Shown: positions 1 to 11,940, numbered from the stretch's first letter. The stretch is DNA of 64,000 bases from Nipponacmea schrenckii (GCA_030562195.1 JAUJPP010000012.1:19406001-19470000); one strand, 5' to 3'. Translations and numbers: made by a program. Notes: a model not told the origin generated them from the letters alone.

Positions 1-180
1 CCAAGTTTCAGAGACCTCTTTGCTAAAAATGGCGCTGACTTTTTGACAGGTTGAGAATAATCAACTGCCTTATTATCAGGCGTAGATTCTGTTTTTCTGT
101 ATGGTGTTTGAAATTTAGATTTTTCTGAGCTTTTGTGTTGACCCAATAAACTGTCCAACTGATCTTCATATGTTGTTTTC
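1..180 (-). CDS. BRCA2: BRCA2 exon 9 (partial)
   Basis: Open on the minus strand from a TATATAG acceptor at 181-182 to the window edge. It enters in phase 2, which matches the donor of the exon at 762-879. The residues begin KTTYEDQLDSLLGQH and are rich in Lys and Ser. In known BRCA2 proteins this stretch, between the BRC repeats and the helical domain, is poorly conserved, so assignment rests on splice phase and position rather than similarity. Confidence 0.6.
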
Positions 181-3100
181 CTATATCGAGATGAAATGTT
201 ACACAAATGATTCGACGATTAAAAATAATTTCTTACGAAATCTGAATTGTTCCATTATTTTTTAAAGGAATAAAAGGTGTTTCAGCTTTTTCTCAATCAG
301 CTGATAAAGCTCAATTTCTCTTTTGATTCTTATCACGATATATATTGATGTATCGCGTTACGACATGCTGTAACAGGTGTTGGGTAGCGCTAAGTCTTGT
401 AGCACTTCATCATGAAGAGTTGAGAGTAGGAATCACGTGGCTTTTTTCAGTTTTTACCAATCAAAATCTGTTAATAATACAGTTAGATTTTAACCAGTCA
501 TATCTTGCGATATAATATGCGTATTGGGGCACGTTTCGTATCGCGATACATTGATTCAGTGATATATCGTGCCAGAACTACTTATTATCAGTGGCTGAAC
601 CTGATATTTGAATTCCATTCTAAAACCTGTAATGTATGGCTTCGTAAGCTGACGAAACAAATACTTCCAGCGACGAGAAAACTTTATTTATTGGGCTAAA
701 GGCAGTTTTCACCAATACTTATAAGATCAAGAGAAATGTAATGTATGGGAGAAAGTCTAACCTAGGATCAATAGTGGTAGATAATACAGGATGATGTCTA
801 GAACCTCTATCTAAATAATGTTGTTCAGGGTAACTATATACTGGTTTACTGCTCATATTCACTCGGTCTTCTGAAAAACCTGCAATAAAAATAGTTGCCT
901 TCTCTCCTTGTAAGGTTAATAATGATGCTGTATGCAATAAGGGAAAATTTGGCAACCATGGCTTTTATTTTTGTCAAAAGATCTTATACATGCTACATGG
1001 GGTTCAGTTTCTTGTCAAATCTGAACAACTACTTCTATTTTTCAAGTCCTTTTCTCCTATCTGCATTACATAAAAAAAAGAACCATGCAGGGCTTTACTG
1101 TTAACCTTTAATCTCATTAAAAAACTGAGGCAAACATATTAATTTCAATGAGAAGAATAGAAGAATGACCAAGTAAAAGTAATAGAAGAAATTGAATGAA
1201 TGCCTCAGTATATTTTGAGCAGACATTTTGCACAAAAAGTTACATTAGCTAATCATACTGAAATCTCAGTTAAGTCTAGCCACCATAATTTATGCTATTG
1301 ATAAAACCATTAATATTTTTGTATAAAAACTGACCTGGTTTACCCTGAATAATGTTAGATGTATTATTTGTTGGTTGTGGATAAACTGGTTTTCTCTTAT
1401 CTGGTGTCACAAAACATGGTTTAATAGGCTTGGGAAGATTCTCTTTCTTTGATACCAATTGTTGTCTTGGATCAGAACAAACAATAACACTTGAGGAGGC
1501 ATTATTGTTATTGTTGTTTGAAAAGTCTAGAGGCATATATTGAGCATTTTTAGCAGAGGCATTGATTGATTCAGCCTCTACTGGAAGATATGTACTGTCT
1601 TTGAATTTATCTTGAACATGTTTCAAAGAGGCATTATCTACTGTTATTCCTTTACCAGAGGCAGTTTGAAATAAATTGGTTGATGCTTTTGAAGATGTCG
1701 CATCTTGGAAAATTTCTTGAACATGTTTCAAGGAGGCATTATCTACTGTTATTCCTTTACCAGAGGCAGTTTGAAATAAATTGGTTGATGCTTTTGAAGA
1801 GGTTTTATCTTTGAATATATCTTGAACATGTTTTAAAGAGGCATTATCAACCGTTATTCCTTTACCAGAGGCAGTTTGAAATAAATTGGTGGATGCTTTT
1901 GAAGATGTCTCATCTTTGAAAATTTCTTCAACATGTTTCAAAGAGGCATTATCTACTGTTATTCCTTTACCAGAGGCAGTTTGAAATAAATTGGTGGATG
2001 CTTTTGAAAAGGTCTCATCTTTGAATATATCTTGAACATTTTTCAAATAGGCATTGTCTACTTCTATTTCTCTACCAGAGGCAGATTGAAATGAATTGGC
2101 AGACATTTCAGATGTTCTAGGTTTTAGGAAAGACTGCTTCATGTCTACTTTTGTTTCATTAATTTCGGATTGTACCTTAGAATCACCAGCAGTTAGATGA
2201 ACTTTTGCTTCATGATCTGGAGATCTATCACAAATGGAGTCCTCCCTGAAGAAGTCTTGGACATGTCTTAATGATTTCATACTAATGTTCACACCTTTCC
2301 CAGAAGCTGTCTGAAAACCACAACCAATAGATCTGTTATCTGGAATCATTTCATTTGCAGGAACTGCAGCTTGTCCTGAGCTGTTAGAGGCACTTTCATC
2401 TAAATTGTATTGTTTTGCTACCATAGCATCCCTTCCAGGATTTTGAAAAGAATCTAAAGACTTTGCTTCTAAAAGTTTTTTAGCATGCAAAATAGATCTA
2501 GGGTCAAGCACTTCCTTGTGAGCAGTTTGGAATCCTAAAAAAGCATCTCTGGATTGAGAACTTACAGCAGCCTGTTCATTATGTAACTTGGAATATGTAG
2601 CCTTTTCTTGGATATCTGGAACTATTGGGTAACTATGCATCGATTTGTTTTTAAATGGGTTATTCATGGAATCAGAATGTTTGATGCTTGGAACAGTTTG
2701 TTCATCATCAATTAAAGACCCATTTGGCACGCAAGTTTCTTTGAGAGAGTCAAAATCAAGAGCCTCTCTGATATGCTGCAATGACTCCTCTTTCACTTCG
2801 ACCTTTTTGCCGGATGCTGTGGCAAACATTGGAAATTTTGAGTTTAGTAATGAGGCTTCTTGAATCGGCTCATGATCCACAGCACCAGCTTCATCCTTAA
2901 AGAACGCCTGAACATGATGTAGAGCTCTATCAGAAACATGTACTTTCTGACCAGAAGCAGTCTGGAAACCATGTGAAATCAATATGGGAGTCACAGAAGA
3001 ACTATTGGCAGTTTCCTCAGTTGTCAAACTCTCTGATAAAGAAGTTTGGAAACTTACTAACTGGACTGAAGAACTATCCACTGAGTAATTTTCGGTAATA

Positions 3101-6100
3101 TTCGAACCATCATCAAATAAATTCTTAGCAGTTTGAATTGATTCTTCTTTAACTGTCACATCCTTACCAAGAGCTGTTTTAAACATGGGAAATTTAGATC
3201 TGGATGTTTTATTTGAACAATCTCCTTCCTCTACAAGATCTGATGCAGCTTTTGATGATGCTTTCACTACAACTTTGGTTAACTTTGACTTCAGTTGATC
3301 CTTATTTACTGCTTCTTCAGATAGGAAGATCTTTGGAGTTGGTTTGTATGGTTTGATAGCACTACCAGTTATAAATGGAGGAGTATTGGTTTCAAGTTCT
3401 TGAGAGTTTTGGGAGTTCCTTTCCTTCATTTGCTTTGACAATTTGCTCATCTTAAAGAAAACCTTCACATTTTCTTCCAAGATGGACTTTTGAGAATCAT
3501 CTTGTGAGTCTAATTTGTTGGTTTTGATTTTTTCCACACGAGTGACTTGTTGCTCAATGGACTTGTTTTGAAAAGCCTGACTAACACTCTGAAAAGCCTC
3601 CAGAAAGATTGGTTTGTCAACAGCATCTTGATCCAGTTTGGAAGAAACATCCTCGAGTTCTTTCATCATAATTTCAGACATCTGGGTGTCAAAACAGTCC
3701 TCATTGTCTGAGTCTTCGAAAGAGCCTTGTGAAACCTTTCGTCCAGTCTTAGAATCAATGGCAGCAATACTTCTTGGAATGTTAGGTGCTAATTTTTCTT
3801 CTAAAGTGGCAATATTCGGGTTTGATGCCAAACTCACATCAGGACTATTTGAAGTTTTTTCATGAGAATTACCAAACTTAGTCTTTTTTCTGTCAAGTTT
3901 CATAGCCTCAGATACCTTCTTGACCATTCTAGGAGTTTTGAAAGGATTGAATCCATTATGATGCTTTGGAGCAACTTTGGTAACACCAGTTTTAAATTCA
4001 TTTGCAGGAGTTTTGACATAAGATTTGCCATGAACAAAACCTTCCAACATGGATTCATGATCCTGGCCCAGTTCTTTTGTAAAGTCATTCATGATGCTGT
4101 TGGGTTGTGTTAAGTTCACTTTTATTGTGGATCCTCTAGCAGTAGAGAATCCTACTGAGCCTGTGGTACCCAAATTTGAATGCTCAACTACTTTTATGTT
4201 GCGTTTTTTAGATTTTGCACCTAGCATATTACATAACACAGATTCCAAATCAGTGTGGTCTGGTGTGGTTATTGGACTTTTGTAATCCTTTGATATTGGT
4301 TGGATATTGGATGACGAGTTTGATGGACCTGTGTTTTCTGCTAATGAATTTGAATTGGTTTTTATTGAGTTTAAATCATTTTGGTAACTCATCTGCTTCA
4401 ATTCATGATTTTTCTTCTTAATCATCATCATGTCAGAAAGAATAGATTCCAGATCATCATCATCATCATCATCATCATCAACTTCTTTCTTTAATTCAGT
4501 GTAGGATGTATCAACATTTTCTACTACTGATGCATTACATTGAGGTTTTTCTTGTGACACAGAATTATTAGTTTTTAAACTTTTTCTATTAAATGATACT
4601 TGACCATCAATGTGGATAAATGAGGAATTTGTAGAACTCTGACCATAGTCTTCTTTTCCATGTGACCCGAATCCTGAGTAGGTTTGCTTAGCAGCTGACA
4701 AGCCTGCCAAAGTTGGATGAAGACTTTCACCACCTGGTGATGAAAATCCGGGTAATTTCCCATGGGATGTAGACAAATTAACATTTGATGCTTTAGACTT
4801 CTCTTCATCTACAAACCCCAATTTGCTGACAGTTTCGCGAGGTCCAGAGGAAGGTGTTTTCTGAATTGTTGATTCTGTTGATGAATCAACTTCTTCATGG
4901 GTAAAGTGAGAGCATTTCTTAGGAGTTGTATCCATGTCCTCATCAAAAAAATGACTATCTAGATTGTTGACAATGTCATCTACAGCATTCCTTGTTCTTT
5001 GTGACAAGAGAACAGTTGGTTTGTTTTCAGGACTAATATCTGAAGGTTGATCTGTTCCCATGACAGCAGGTTCTTTGGTTGCTAATGTTTCCTAAAATAG
5101 AATGAAATAGACAGTATGATGAATTAGGTAACGTTTCCTCACAAAAACTTAGTCCATATGAATCCAATGATCATAAAGAAAATTTTAGAAACTTCAAAAA
5201 ATCTAACAGACTCTATTGGAGTAAAATAAGAATAAAAATCTTTTCAATAAGATTATATTAAACTATCCCTTACCTCTTGGTTTTTTAACTTAACAACAGC
5301 TTCATTCAAATATTCTGAGGTCATTGAAGCAGAGGATGCAGTACATAGAGGTGATGGCTTACCAATAGGTGTAGACTTTTTAAAACCATAAACTGTTTTA
5401 GGCGAGCTCTTAGTGATCTGATTTAAAGATGGGTATAAGAAGCGTCTTGCTTTTGGTCTAAGAGACAGTTTGTTCTCTTGGCTACCTCTGCTGCTACTTT
5501 GTGAGTCTGCTTCTGATGAGGTGGTGGAAATATTTAATTCTTCAACTGATGTGTTGGCATTTGTGTCCTTTTTTATACAAGTTCTGTTTATGGGTATATT
5601 TTCACCTTTCACCACATCTATTGCAAAGCTCACAATATTTTGGTCAACAATTGAAGTCTCTTTGCTACCAATGAGGTCTCTGTTTTCATTTAGCACTCTG
5701 TTTTCATTGAACATAATTTTTTTATCTAGCACTTTGTTTTCATCAAATAATACTTTATTTTCATTAGGCACATTATTTTTATCTAGTATTTTTTGCTTTG
5801 GTACTTCATTTATAAGCATATTGCATTTGTTTGGCACTTGAATTTCAGTTATCACTTCATTGTGGATTTTGTCTTTGTTTTGCTTGACAACATTTTTATT
5901 TGCAACAGAATCTGCAACAGCATCTACTACTAATTGTTTGTCCTCTGCTAACTCACACATTTTGTTTAAACTAGAAGGAGAAATCTGAGAAAAGAAATAG
6001 TCTGCATGTCCAGATGGACTTGATGTGGAACATGACTTTTTCACAACAGCAGTAGTTGCCTTCTTGCTTGCATTCAAAGATTCAGAAGATGTCAGATTGG

Positions 6101-9100
6101 TTCTTGATTCACTTATAACCACCAGGTCAATAAGATCATTGAGCTGGTCTTTTATAACAGTTCTCTTAGAGTCTTGGACTACAGTTTGATCAGAGGAGTA
6201 AAATGTTTCACCAAAAGTCACTCTTTTACACTTAGTGCTTGTTTTCACTTTTTTGTTCTTCAATATAGATGATGGTGTCAAATTTGTTTGAGAGACTGAA
6301 CTATTGTCAGAAGTACTCTCTGAAATTCCAAGACATGATGACTTCCTTTTTTTAGATTTAGATGGCTTTTTGCGCTTTTCAAAAGTATTTGGAGTGTCAA
6401 AAAAGTCTGACAAAAGACTTAACACCGTGCTATCATTCTCAGGAGATTCACATTTTGCTTCCTGTAAGCTTTTATCTGGCATTTCAGAATTGAGTATTTT
6501 ATGGACCTCTTTTAGAGATGAAGTTCCTTGTTTAGTTGGATTCTGATTAAACGTATTGCAGCCTAACTCGAGTAAAGCTGGATGGAAAATACTGTTATTC
6601 TGAGATCTGTCTGAGTCCTCACATACAGTATTATCTTTGGCATTTGTAATGGTATTTACAGTAGTATTCAGTGAGAACCCAAGTTCATCATTAACAGATA
6701 GACCTCCTGGTCCTGGTGAAAATAATACTCTTGGTAGACCCTAGAAATGTTAAAATAAATAAAATTTCAGCTGGTATATTGAGCATTGTTTTCAAAGTTG
6801 ATATCTCAATATTTTAGTGAATTCTGGAAATCATTCAAATAACATCGAATGCCATGTCATGAATTTTCAATATGTTTATCAACAAATGATGATTTTTGTG
6901 ATAATTTATAAAGAATACAAGGAATGCCATTAAACGAATTTTCATAGTGGTTATCCACAAGTGATGATTTTTTTGAAATTTTATAAAGAATACAAGGAAT
7001 GCCGTGTCATGAATTTTCATATTGGTTATCCACAAGTGATGTATTTTGTCAAAATATATGAAGAATAATGCTATGTTCAATATGTAAAAGCCACATGAAA
7101 CTTAATTTGATTGAAATAAGAAACTCACCTTAATCTTGTTGATTACTGGAGGTTTCTCTGTACTAATTGAATCTGAAATATATTGATAAACTTTTACTGT
7201 AACATCAGCTGTTACTGTTCACAGCTTACTGTCTTCAAATTTATGTTTTTCTAGAAATATTTACGTTCCAATGTTAAAATGAACTCAGCATTTCTTGAAA
7301 CTCTACGATTTGTAAGGGACATATAAAGAAATGAAAAGATAAATCCTTAGTTTTGGCATGATTTTAATATATTACAGTACTTCTGAAGACTATTTACTTA
7401 TATTCCAGATCAAATTCAAAAGCCATAAATGGTGAACTATGGTGCTGTATCTGGTTCAAAATACAATCCAAATCAAATTGTATAAATTCTTAAAATCACG
7501 TTGTCATTTCTAAGGTAGAAGTGACCTATCAAATTGAAGTATTTTTATGTGTAATATCTCCTATCTTATTTACTTTTTGCAATTTTAGTCTTTCTATAAC
7601 GTAATGTAGACTATAGACTTTGTAGATGCCGGTTTAGAGAGACCAATTAACTATAGATAATTACTTTAGGACTTGATTTCGATGCTGGATTGTGGTTTAT
7701 AGGGGGTGCTGTTTACTGGGGTTTATCTCCTATCCCTATGTATTGTATAGTGATTCGGTCGGGGACTTTTCAAAAATGACAGTTTACAGGGGAAGCCAGT
7801 TTATATAGGATGTGGTTAAGAGGGGTTTCAGTGTAATAGATTGTGAAGTGACAACTGTTTGAACAGAAATGGACATTTTCTGTTGATTAGGAACACCTGT
7901 TACATATCCTCTTGTGAGCAAACATATACCATAACCTCCATTCTACACCTTGTATAATAAAAGGATACAATCATAATGAGGTATTACCTTGAGATATATG
8001 TACATCTGTATTGAGTTTGGGTGTAGCCATTGAACTTGTCCATGTCATATCTAACTCTTCATTGATTAAATCAGTAACAAGTGATGGTATAGTTTTACCT
8101 TTGTTAGAGGATTTACTGAAATAATAATCTAGCTGTCAAAATACCAAGAATTTTCTACAATGCGGTCTGTCCAACTGAGATGCTGACTCGAAGCATTCAG
8201 TCAAAGAATGTTCTGAGATCTTCTTTCAATGGCATTTAGTAACTGGTAATAATTAACTCAACAAAATTATATGGATAACAATTACTTTAATAAATAACTT
8301 GCGACGTTTCGACGAATGTTCTTTTGTTTTTATCAAGCAATAAGTTATTTATTAAAGTAATTGTTATCCATATAATTGTGTTGAGTTAATGTTCTGAGAT
8401 GTTCAGAAAGGGGAAGGCATTTGACTTCTGGTGGAATTTAAGTCCTAAATTTCTGCTCCATAAAAGTATAATCTAGGCAGATAACATCATACAGTGGGGA
8501 ATCAGGGAAATGGTTCTTAAGCAAATTAACATAATCTCTAAATTGAGAGATGTTTAACAACACATAGTCTGGACAACAAGAGTTTGTCATATACAGACAA
8601 CAAGGGCAGGATTGAGTAAAAAGTACAGTACTATCTCACCCTAAGTCAAGATGAAAATCCCACACAGTCAGGTTGATGCCATGAACTTGCTTACTTTTAA
8701 ACCAATAATTCAAGTTTAACAGTAACACATTATGTAATTTCACAATTGATATGAAACTTACCCAAAACATGCATCAGTATCTAATAAAGTAATAGGTGAA
8801 CTGATTTCTGATTCTTCTGAATTTATTCGAGCCCATGCACTCAAGGGGGTTAAATCTCCCTGACCTGGTGTTGAGGCTGAAATAGACAATGAAATAAAAT
8901 CATAGAATACACCTACTTGAGAAGAAAAAAGGATGAGCTCATTAGAGTTTAATTTTTAGTACTGTTATAAGTAGGGCTATGTATTGCGGCCAGAAATCGT
9001 ATTGTGATACACATCTCTGTATTGCAATACGCATTGTGATATATTGCGAAATATCTTTCAGTTGAGCAAATTCGGTCTGCCATGTGAAAAGTGAAAGTAG

Positions 9101-10283
9101 GGTAACAATGTCAACAATTATTTATATTTTCGATACGCTCAGATCAATATTGATATATTGCTTCCAGGTGTCTCGTATCGCCATATATCGATTATTTCCG
9201 ACAGCCCTAGTTATAAGGTTGCTTCTATTTACTATGAATAATACACTCACTCATTCTCAAACAAACTTTACCTAATGATGTTTCTGCCAATCTTGGATTT
9301 AACAATATTAGTTTCAAATGATGTGAATATTATGGGTTTTTTTTAGCTAGAGTCGCATTTCAACTGTATCGTAAAACCTTGATAATTGTCAGTCTTCTAT
9401 AACGATCTCAGAATTTATAGATTTCGGGAAAGGGAGGTATTGAATCTCCCAGATGTACAGGCCTAAGGTGGAACAAATAATGCCTATAAGCAATGCCTAA
9501 TAGAACTAGGCAATTCAAATCAATCTGGGGTCGTTGATTTGACCAAATATTTATTTCCAGAAATTGATCATCAGCAATCAACAAATAGTAGCAGAAACGG
9601 AGATGATGAGAGTGCCAACAAAAAAAAAAGTTTAGCCAAACATCCACTGTTTCAGTTCAAAGCATGTGAAAGTTAACCAACTCGTGCAATCAGATTTTCC
9701 CACCTAAACATTTTTACACCAGCTAAATCTACCAACAGATAATTAGTAAAATTCCTCACCATATAGTGTTTTATTACTGTCTCTAGTTGATGGTGTAAGA
9801 GAAGATAACTCTGTTTGTATCTTGACTTTACCATAGCCTTTAACTTCTTTCTTCTCATCTTCCTTGATTCTGGCCTGACTTAATTCATCAAACCAATTTT
9901 TACTTACTTTACCCAATACTAGCAAAATAAGAAATAGATATCATTTTAGCCTGTTACCCTTTAGATGTAAACTCTCTTTAGTAAAAAATATCACCAACTT
10001 TGTTAACCATTACTTTGAAAAATAACCATCAACAGCAGAATAAATGTTTCTATGCAATATGTCCAAACCACACCTTCTTTTATCATAGCATAACATGTTT
10101 TCATAGGACACTTTACTATTAAAAGTGTCATTCTCTCGATTTTTCTCATTTTTGCGAAGGCTATACCATAGACTCACCTTTCTCTACATAAGTTAAATTA
10201 ATCTTATTTTTCTTGGGTGGATGATAAACTCTAATCTTACGATGTAAACTTGTACAAGATTGACAATCTGGTTGTTTATCCAT
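1..10283 (-). CDS. BRCA2: BRCA2 homologue, 5' two-thirds (truncated by window edge)
   Basis: Recombination mediator that loads RAD51 on single-stranded DNA. I see nine exons on the minus strand: 10178-10283, 9760-9918, 8762-8876, 7988-8115, 7129-7172, 5274-6740, 1335-5091, 762-879 and <1-180. Each has AG/GT borders and the codon phases join without a break, giving about 2,024 residues. Support comes from three places: KNWFDEL near residue 44, like the PALB2-binding helix; LDMTWTSSMATP in exon 4, like the vertebrate BRCA2 N-terminal D-MSW-SSLATP segment; and about ten BRC repeats (FxTASGK then a hydrophobic-FKDE motif). The helical, OB-fold and tower domains would lie beyond the left edge. I chose the ATG at 10281-10283 because an in-frame stop lies shortly upstream and it puts the WF motif at a BRCA2-like distance from the start. 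A further 5' exon cannot be excluded. Confidence 0.93.
762..879 (-). CDS. BRCA2: BRCA2 exon 8
   Basis: A 118-bp exon with acceptor TTGCAG (AG at 880-881) and donor CTAG/GTTAGA. It enters in phase 1, matching the donor at 1335, and leaves in phase 2, matching the next exon. It encodes about 39 residues including YSYPEQHYLDRGSRHHP. Its length is not a multiple of three, so skipping it would shift the frame. The 460 bases on its 5' side carry no other coding signal that I can see. Confidence 0.65.
1335..5091 (-). CDS. BRCA2: BRCA2 exon 7, large BRC-repeat exon
   Basis: A 3,757-bp exon, equivalent to vertebrate exon 11, between acceptor TTTTAG (5092-5093) and donor CCAG/GTCAGT. It encodes about 1,252 residues. 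BRC motifs run from about 3200 down to 1590: FKTALGK, FQTASGQ, FATASGK, a degenerate FQTAHKE, FQTASGK, FQSASGR, then four near-identical FQTASGKGITVDNASLKH units. In the family, the FxxA pocket-filling motif and the downstream hydrophobic-F-x-[DE] motif contact RAD51. Another weak match (FSTARGS, about 4,130-4,160) may be a decayed BRC. There is also a run of nine Asp encoded by repeated GAT at about 4455-4480, and an Asn run near the C-terminal end of the exon. Confidence 0.93.
1590..2110 (-). repeat. 105-bp tandem array of BRC modules inside BRCA2
   Basis: Five consecutive units with an exact 105-bp period, which is 35 codons. Corresponding sites (the core ending in ACCAGAG on the plus strand) lie at about 1651, 1756, 1861, 1966 and 2071. 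The four units with the lowest coordinates are nearly identical in BRC core and in the SSKAST linker; the fifth is diverged. Because the period is a multiple of three, the copy number can change without shifting the frame. Confidence 0.9.
5274..6740 (-). CDS. BRCA2: BRCA2 exon 6 (equivalent of vertebrate exon 10)
   Basis: A 1,467-bp exon with acceptor TTTCTAG at 6741-6742 and donor AAGAG/GTAAGG, phase 0 at both ends. It encodes 489 mostly disordered Ser/Lys/Asn-rich residues that link the N-terminal PALB2-binding part to the BRC region. Between about 5690 and 5800 there is a short internal repeat of NENKVL-like units (NENKVLFDENKVLDKK and neighbours), coded by loosely repeated TTTTCAT-containing DNA. 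I see no known catalytic domain. Several Ser-Pro sites are present but no specific kinase can be assigned. Confidence 0.85.
6835..7075. repeat. 75-bp tandem repeat, three copies, BRCA2 intron
   Basis: Three imperfect copies of a unit starting at AATGCC (about 6848, 6924 and 6999) and containing GGTTATCCACAAGTGATG. It lies in the intron between the exons at 7129 and 6740. The minus-strand open frame over it is a product of the repeat. Confidence 0.8.
7988..8115 (-). CDS. BRCA2: BRCA2 exon 4
   Basis: A 128-bp exon (acceptor ATTTCAG at 8116-8117, donor CAAG/GTAATA), entering in phase 2 and leaving in phase 1. It encodes NEELDMTWTSSMATP, the best N-terminal match to vertebrate BRCA2 outside the WF motif. 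The neighbouring exons 8762-8876 (phase 1 to 2, containing DLTPLSAW) and 7129-7172 (44 bp, phase 1 to 0) join it in frame. Confidence 0.88.
8241..8395. repeat. Foldback element with TTGATAAA/CGAAACG boxes
   Basis: A near-perfect inverted repeat. The arm ATGGATAACAATTACTTTAA and its continuation (about 8252-8300) recurs in inverted form at about 8342-8390. On the minus strand the about 40-base centre reads TTGATAAA, then about 20 bases, then TCGAAACGTCG. That layout resembles the box order of a hammerhead ribozyme as found in Penelope-like elements. It lies in a BRCA2 intron. Confidence 0.7.
8972..9209. mobile_element. hAT-like MITE, family A, copy 1
   Basis: A 238-bp element with termini TAGGGCTATG and, inverted, TAGGGCTGTC. 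It is flanked by an 8-bp direct repeat GTTATAAG (8964-8971 and 9210-9217). The interior is rich in CGATA/TATCG motifs and has no coding capacity. The 8-bp target duplication is typical of hAT transposons. A related copy lies at 33770-34042. Confidence 0.8.
9760..9918 (-). CDS. BRCA2: BRCA2 exon 2 with PALB2-binding WF motif
   Basis: A 159-bp exon (acceptor TGCTAG at 9919-9920, donor ATATG/GTGAGG). It encodes VLGKVSKNWFDELSQ, which matches the vertebrate BRCA2 SLNWFEELSSE helix that docks on the PALB2 WD40 domain; the Trp-Phe pair and the following acidic-Leu are kept. This makes a PALB2 partner likely in this organism. The exon joins 10178-10283 in phase 1. Confidence 0.88.
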
Positions 10284-11270
10284 TGTAAATTGTTCTGTAT
10301 TCAATTCTGTTTTTTCATCTAAATTTTAAAATTCTTTTCAGTTTATCCCTAGTTAATCATTTTGCATTTTGTCCAGTTTATTCATAGATAATATTTCATC
10401 TGCTTTAGGTCTCTCAAAGTATGGTGTCTAGGCCATTGATTAGTAATCTTTCAGATATATCTGCACTGACATCAGTTACAATTGCATTTACCTATCAAAA
10501 TAAACATCTTGATTAATTCTTATTCTGTTAAAAATTCATAATAAGACTTCCTAAAAACAAAACTTTTGATTTATTTGGAAGAGGAAGACATGTTGCCACA
10601 ACTTGTGCATGTAAAAGCAACAAGACATTGTTGGCTTTTGGTGGAAATTTTGCACATCAAAGCCTTAATGTAGGTAAGTGAACGCCTGAAACAAAAATTA
10701 TGAACAACCATGCCTAATCCATACTTTTGAATTTGATATCTTGGTGGTTTCTCTGTGACTGTGTGCTCAGCACTTGGCCTAGAGCAGAAATAAAAACCAA
10801 AGTAATAGCCTCATATAAAGTCTAAAACTAGTAAAAGTTTTAAACCACTCCAGATGACAACTGGTTTATTATTTTTGACTTGTTGTTCTGACTGACTAGG
10901 GATTAGAAAATCTACAAATGAAGGCACAGTTTTGTGAAAAAGTTGTTGATAATAGTATATTTTTACATTTTCGTCAAAGTAGTTCTCAAATTTACCGCCA
11001 CCGGCTTCGTACATATCTTTTCACTAAACTTGGTTTAAAACGAAACGAAATCATAAGGGGAGATAAGCTGTTGTCGATACTACAGCTAATTTCTCATTTA
11101 TGGTTATGCAAATTGAACTTTCAATGCTGACAATATTGGCCGTGTGAACCTTATTAAGCTCTGAGACTAACTTGACATAATTCAATTCCAATAGCTTCAT
11201 TCCCTTTTATAACACTAAGCTCACAGAGCTAAAAAAGCTTGAACTTCGCATCTATCAATCCCACATCCCT
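10284..11270. other. BRCA2 5' region
   Basis: DNA upstream of the BRCA2 start, presumably holding its 5' UTR and promoter. I see no clear TATA box or initiator. Three short minus-strand open stretches (near 10420-10500, 10560-10780 and 10811-11014) have splice-like borders, but they do not assemble into a recognisable protein and are not called as genes. Confidence 0.4.
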
Positions 11271-11272
11271 AT

Positions 11273-11480
11273 GGCACTGAAATGAATACGTTCTACTCTT
11301 CTGCACCCTATGGGCAAATGAAGACAGGCAACTTCATGCAGTGTGCAATTAGGGAAATTTTGCCAGGACAGTAGCATTAGCCTACTCTTTTTGTGACCAC
11401 CAACTGTCGAGGGACAGATTGTGGCACACAGGCCCTTGGTTTATTTTTTTCATGTCAGTCACTGCCCACATCCCTAGCTA
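11273..11480. repeat. Dispersed repeat family B, copy 1
   Basis: About 200 bp beginning GAATACGTTCTACTCTTCTG and continuing GGGCAAATGAAGACAGGCAA. Related copies lie at 19145-19375 (same orientation), 24630-24800 (opposite orientation) and 33385-33440 (short). No open frame and no clear ends. This looks like an old interspersed repeat of unknown class. Confidence 0.7.
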
Positions 11481-11940
11481 CATGTAACTAAGAATGTTAT
11501 TTGGTACCGATAATTTAACAAGTAACGAAGGATAAGTTAAGACAGCTTTATTGAGAAATTGACTAGATGAAATATCAGAGACTTCATTATACACAAATTT
11601 GTTATGAACAGAGAAATATCATTTAGTTTATATGAGACAAGTTACATGAATTCACATTTCCTTTTAGGATAGCAGATAAAACAGTGCATTAACAAAGTGA
11701 AGTTAGGATAAAAGAATGAAAAAAAATACATGTAATTTAAAAAAAGCTTATCATTTGGAAATCATTTCAAACAAAAATCATTTTTATCCTGCTACTATAC
11801 ATTTTACTACAAATTTTATATAATAATAAATGTTTTAAGATGGGTTCCCCTAAATTATCTAGATATGAAAACATCACTTTTATTTAAGTCAATAGTTTAG
11901 CTCATACTGCAACATAAAGCCAGATTCCCATATTTTCCTT

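Noticed and set aside
1..600. A third family A hAT-like MITE near 300-590 (GATATATATTGATGTATCGC and relatives)
   Set aside because: Shares TATCG-rich wording with family A, but has no definable ends or target duplication.
4212..4421. Plus-strand frames within the BRCA2 exons (several between 2645 and 6546)
   Set aside because: Shadows of the long minus-strand BRCA2 reading frame.
10420..11014. Minus-strand stretches with exon-like borders (VNAIVTDVSADISERLL-stop; PSAEHTVTEKPPRYQIQ; MYEAGGGKFENYFDENVKIY) upstream of BRCA2
   Set aside because: One phrase (DENVKIYYYQQLF) faintly recalls the primase small-subunit N-terminus, but what follows does not match. The pieces do not assemble into a phase-consistent gene. 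They could be 5' BRCA2 or a small unknown gene; too weak to call.
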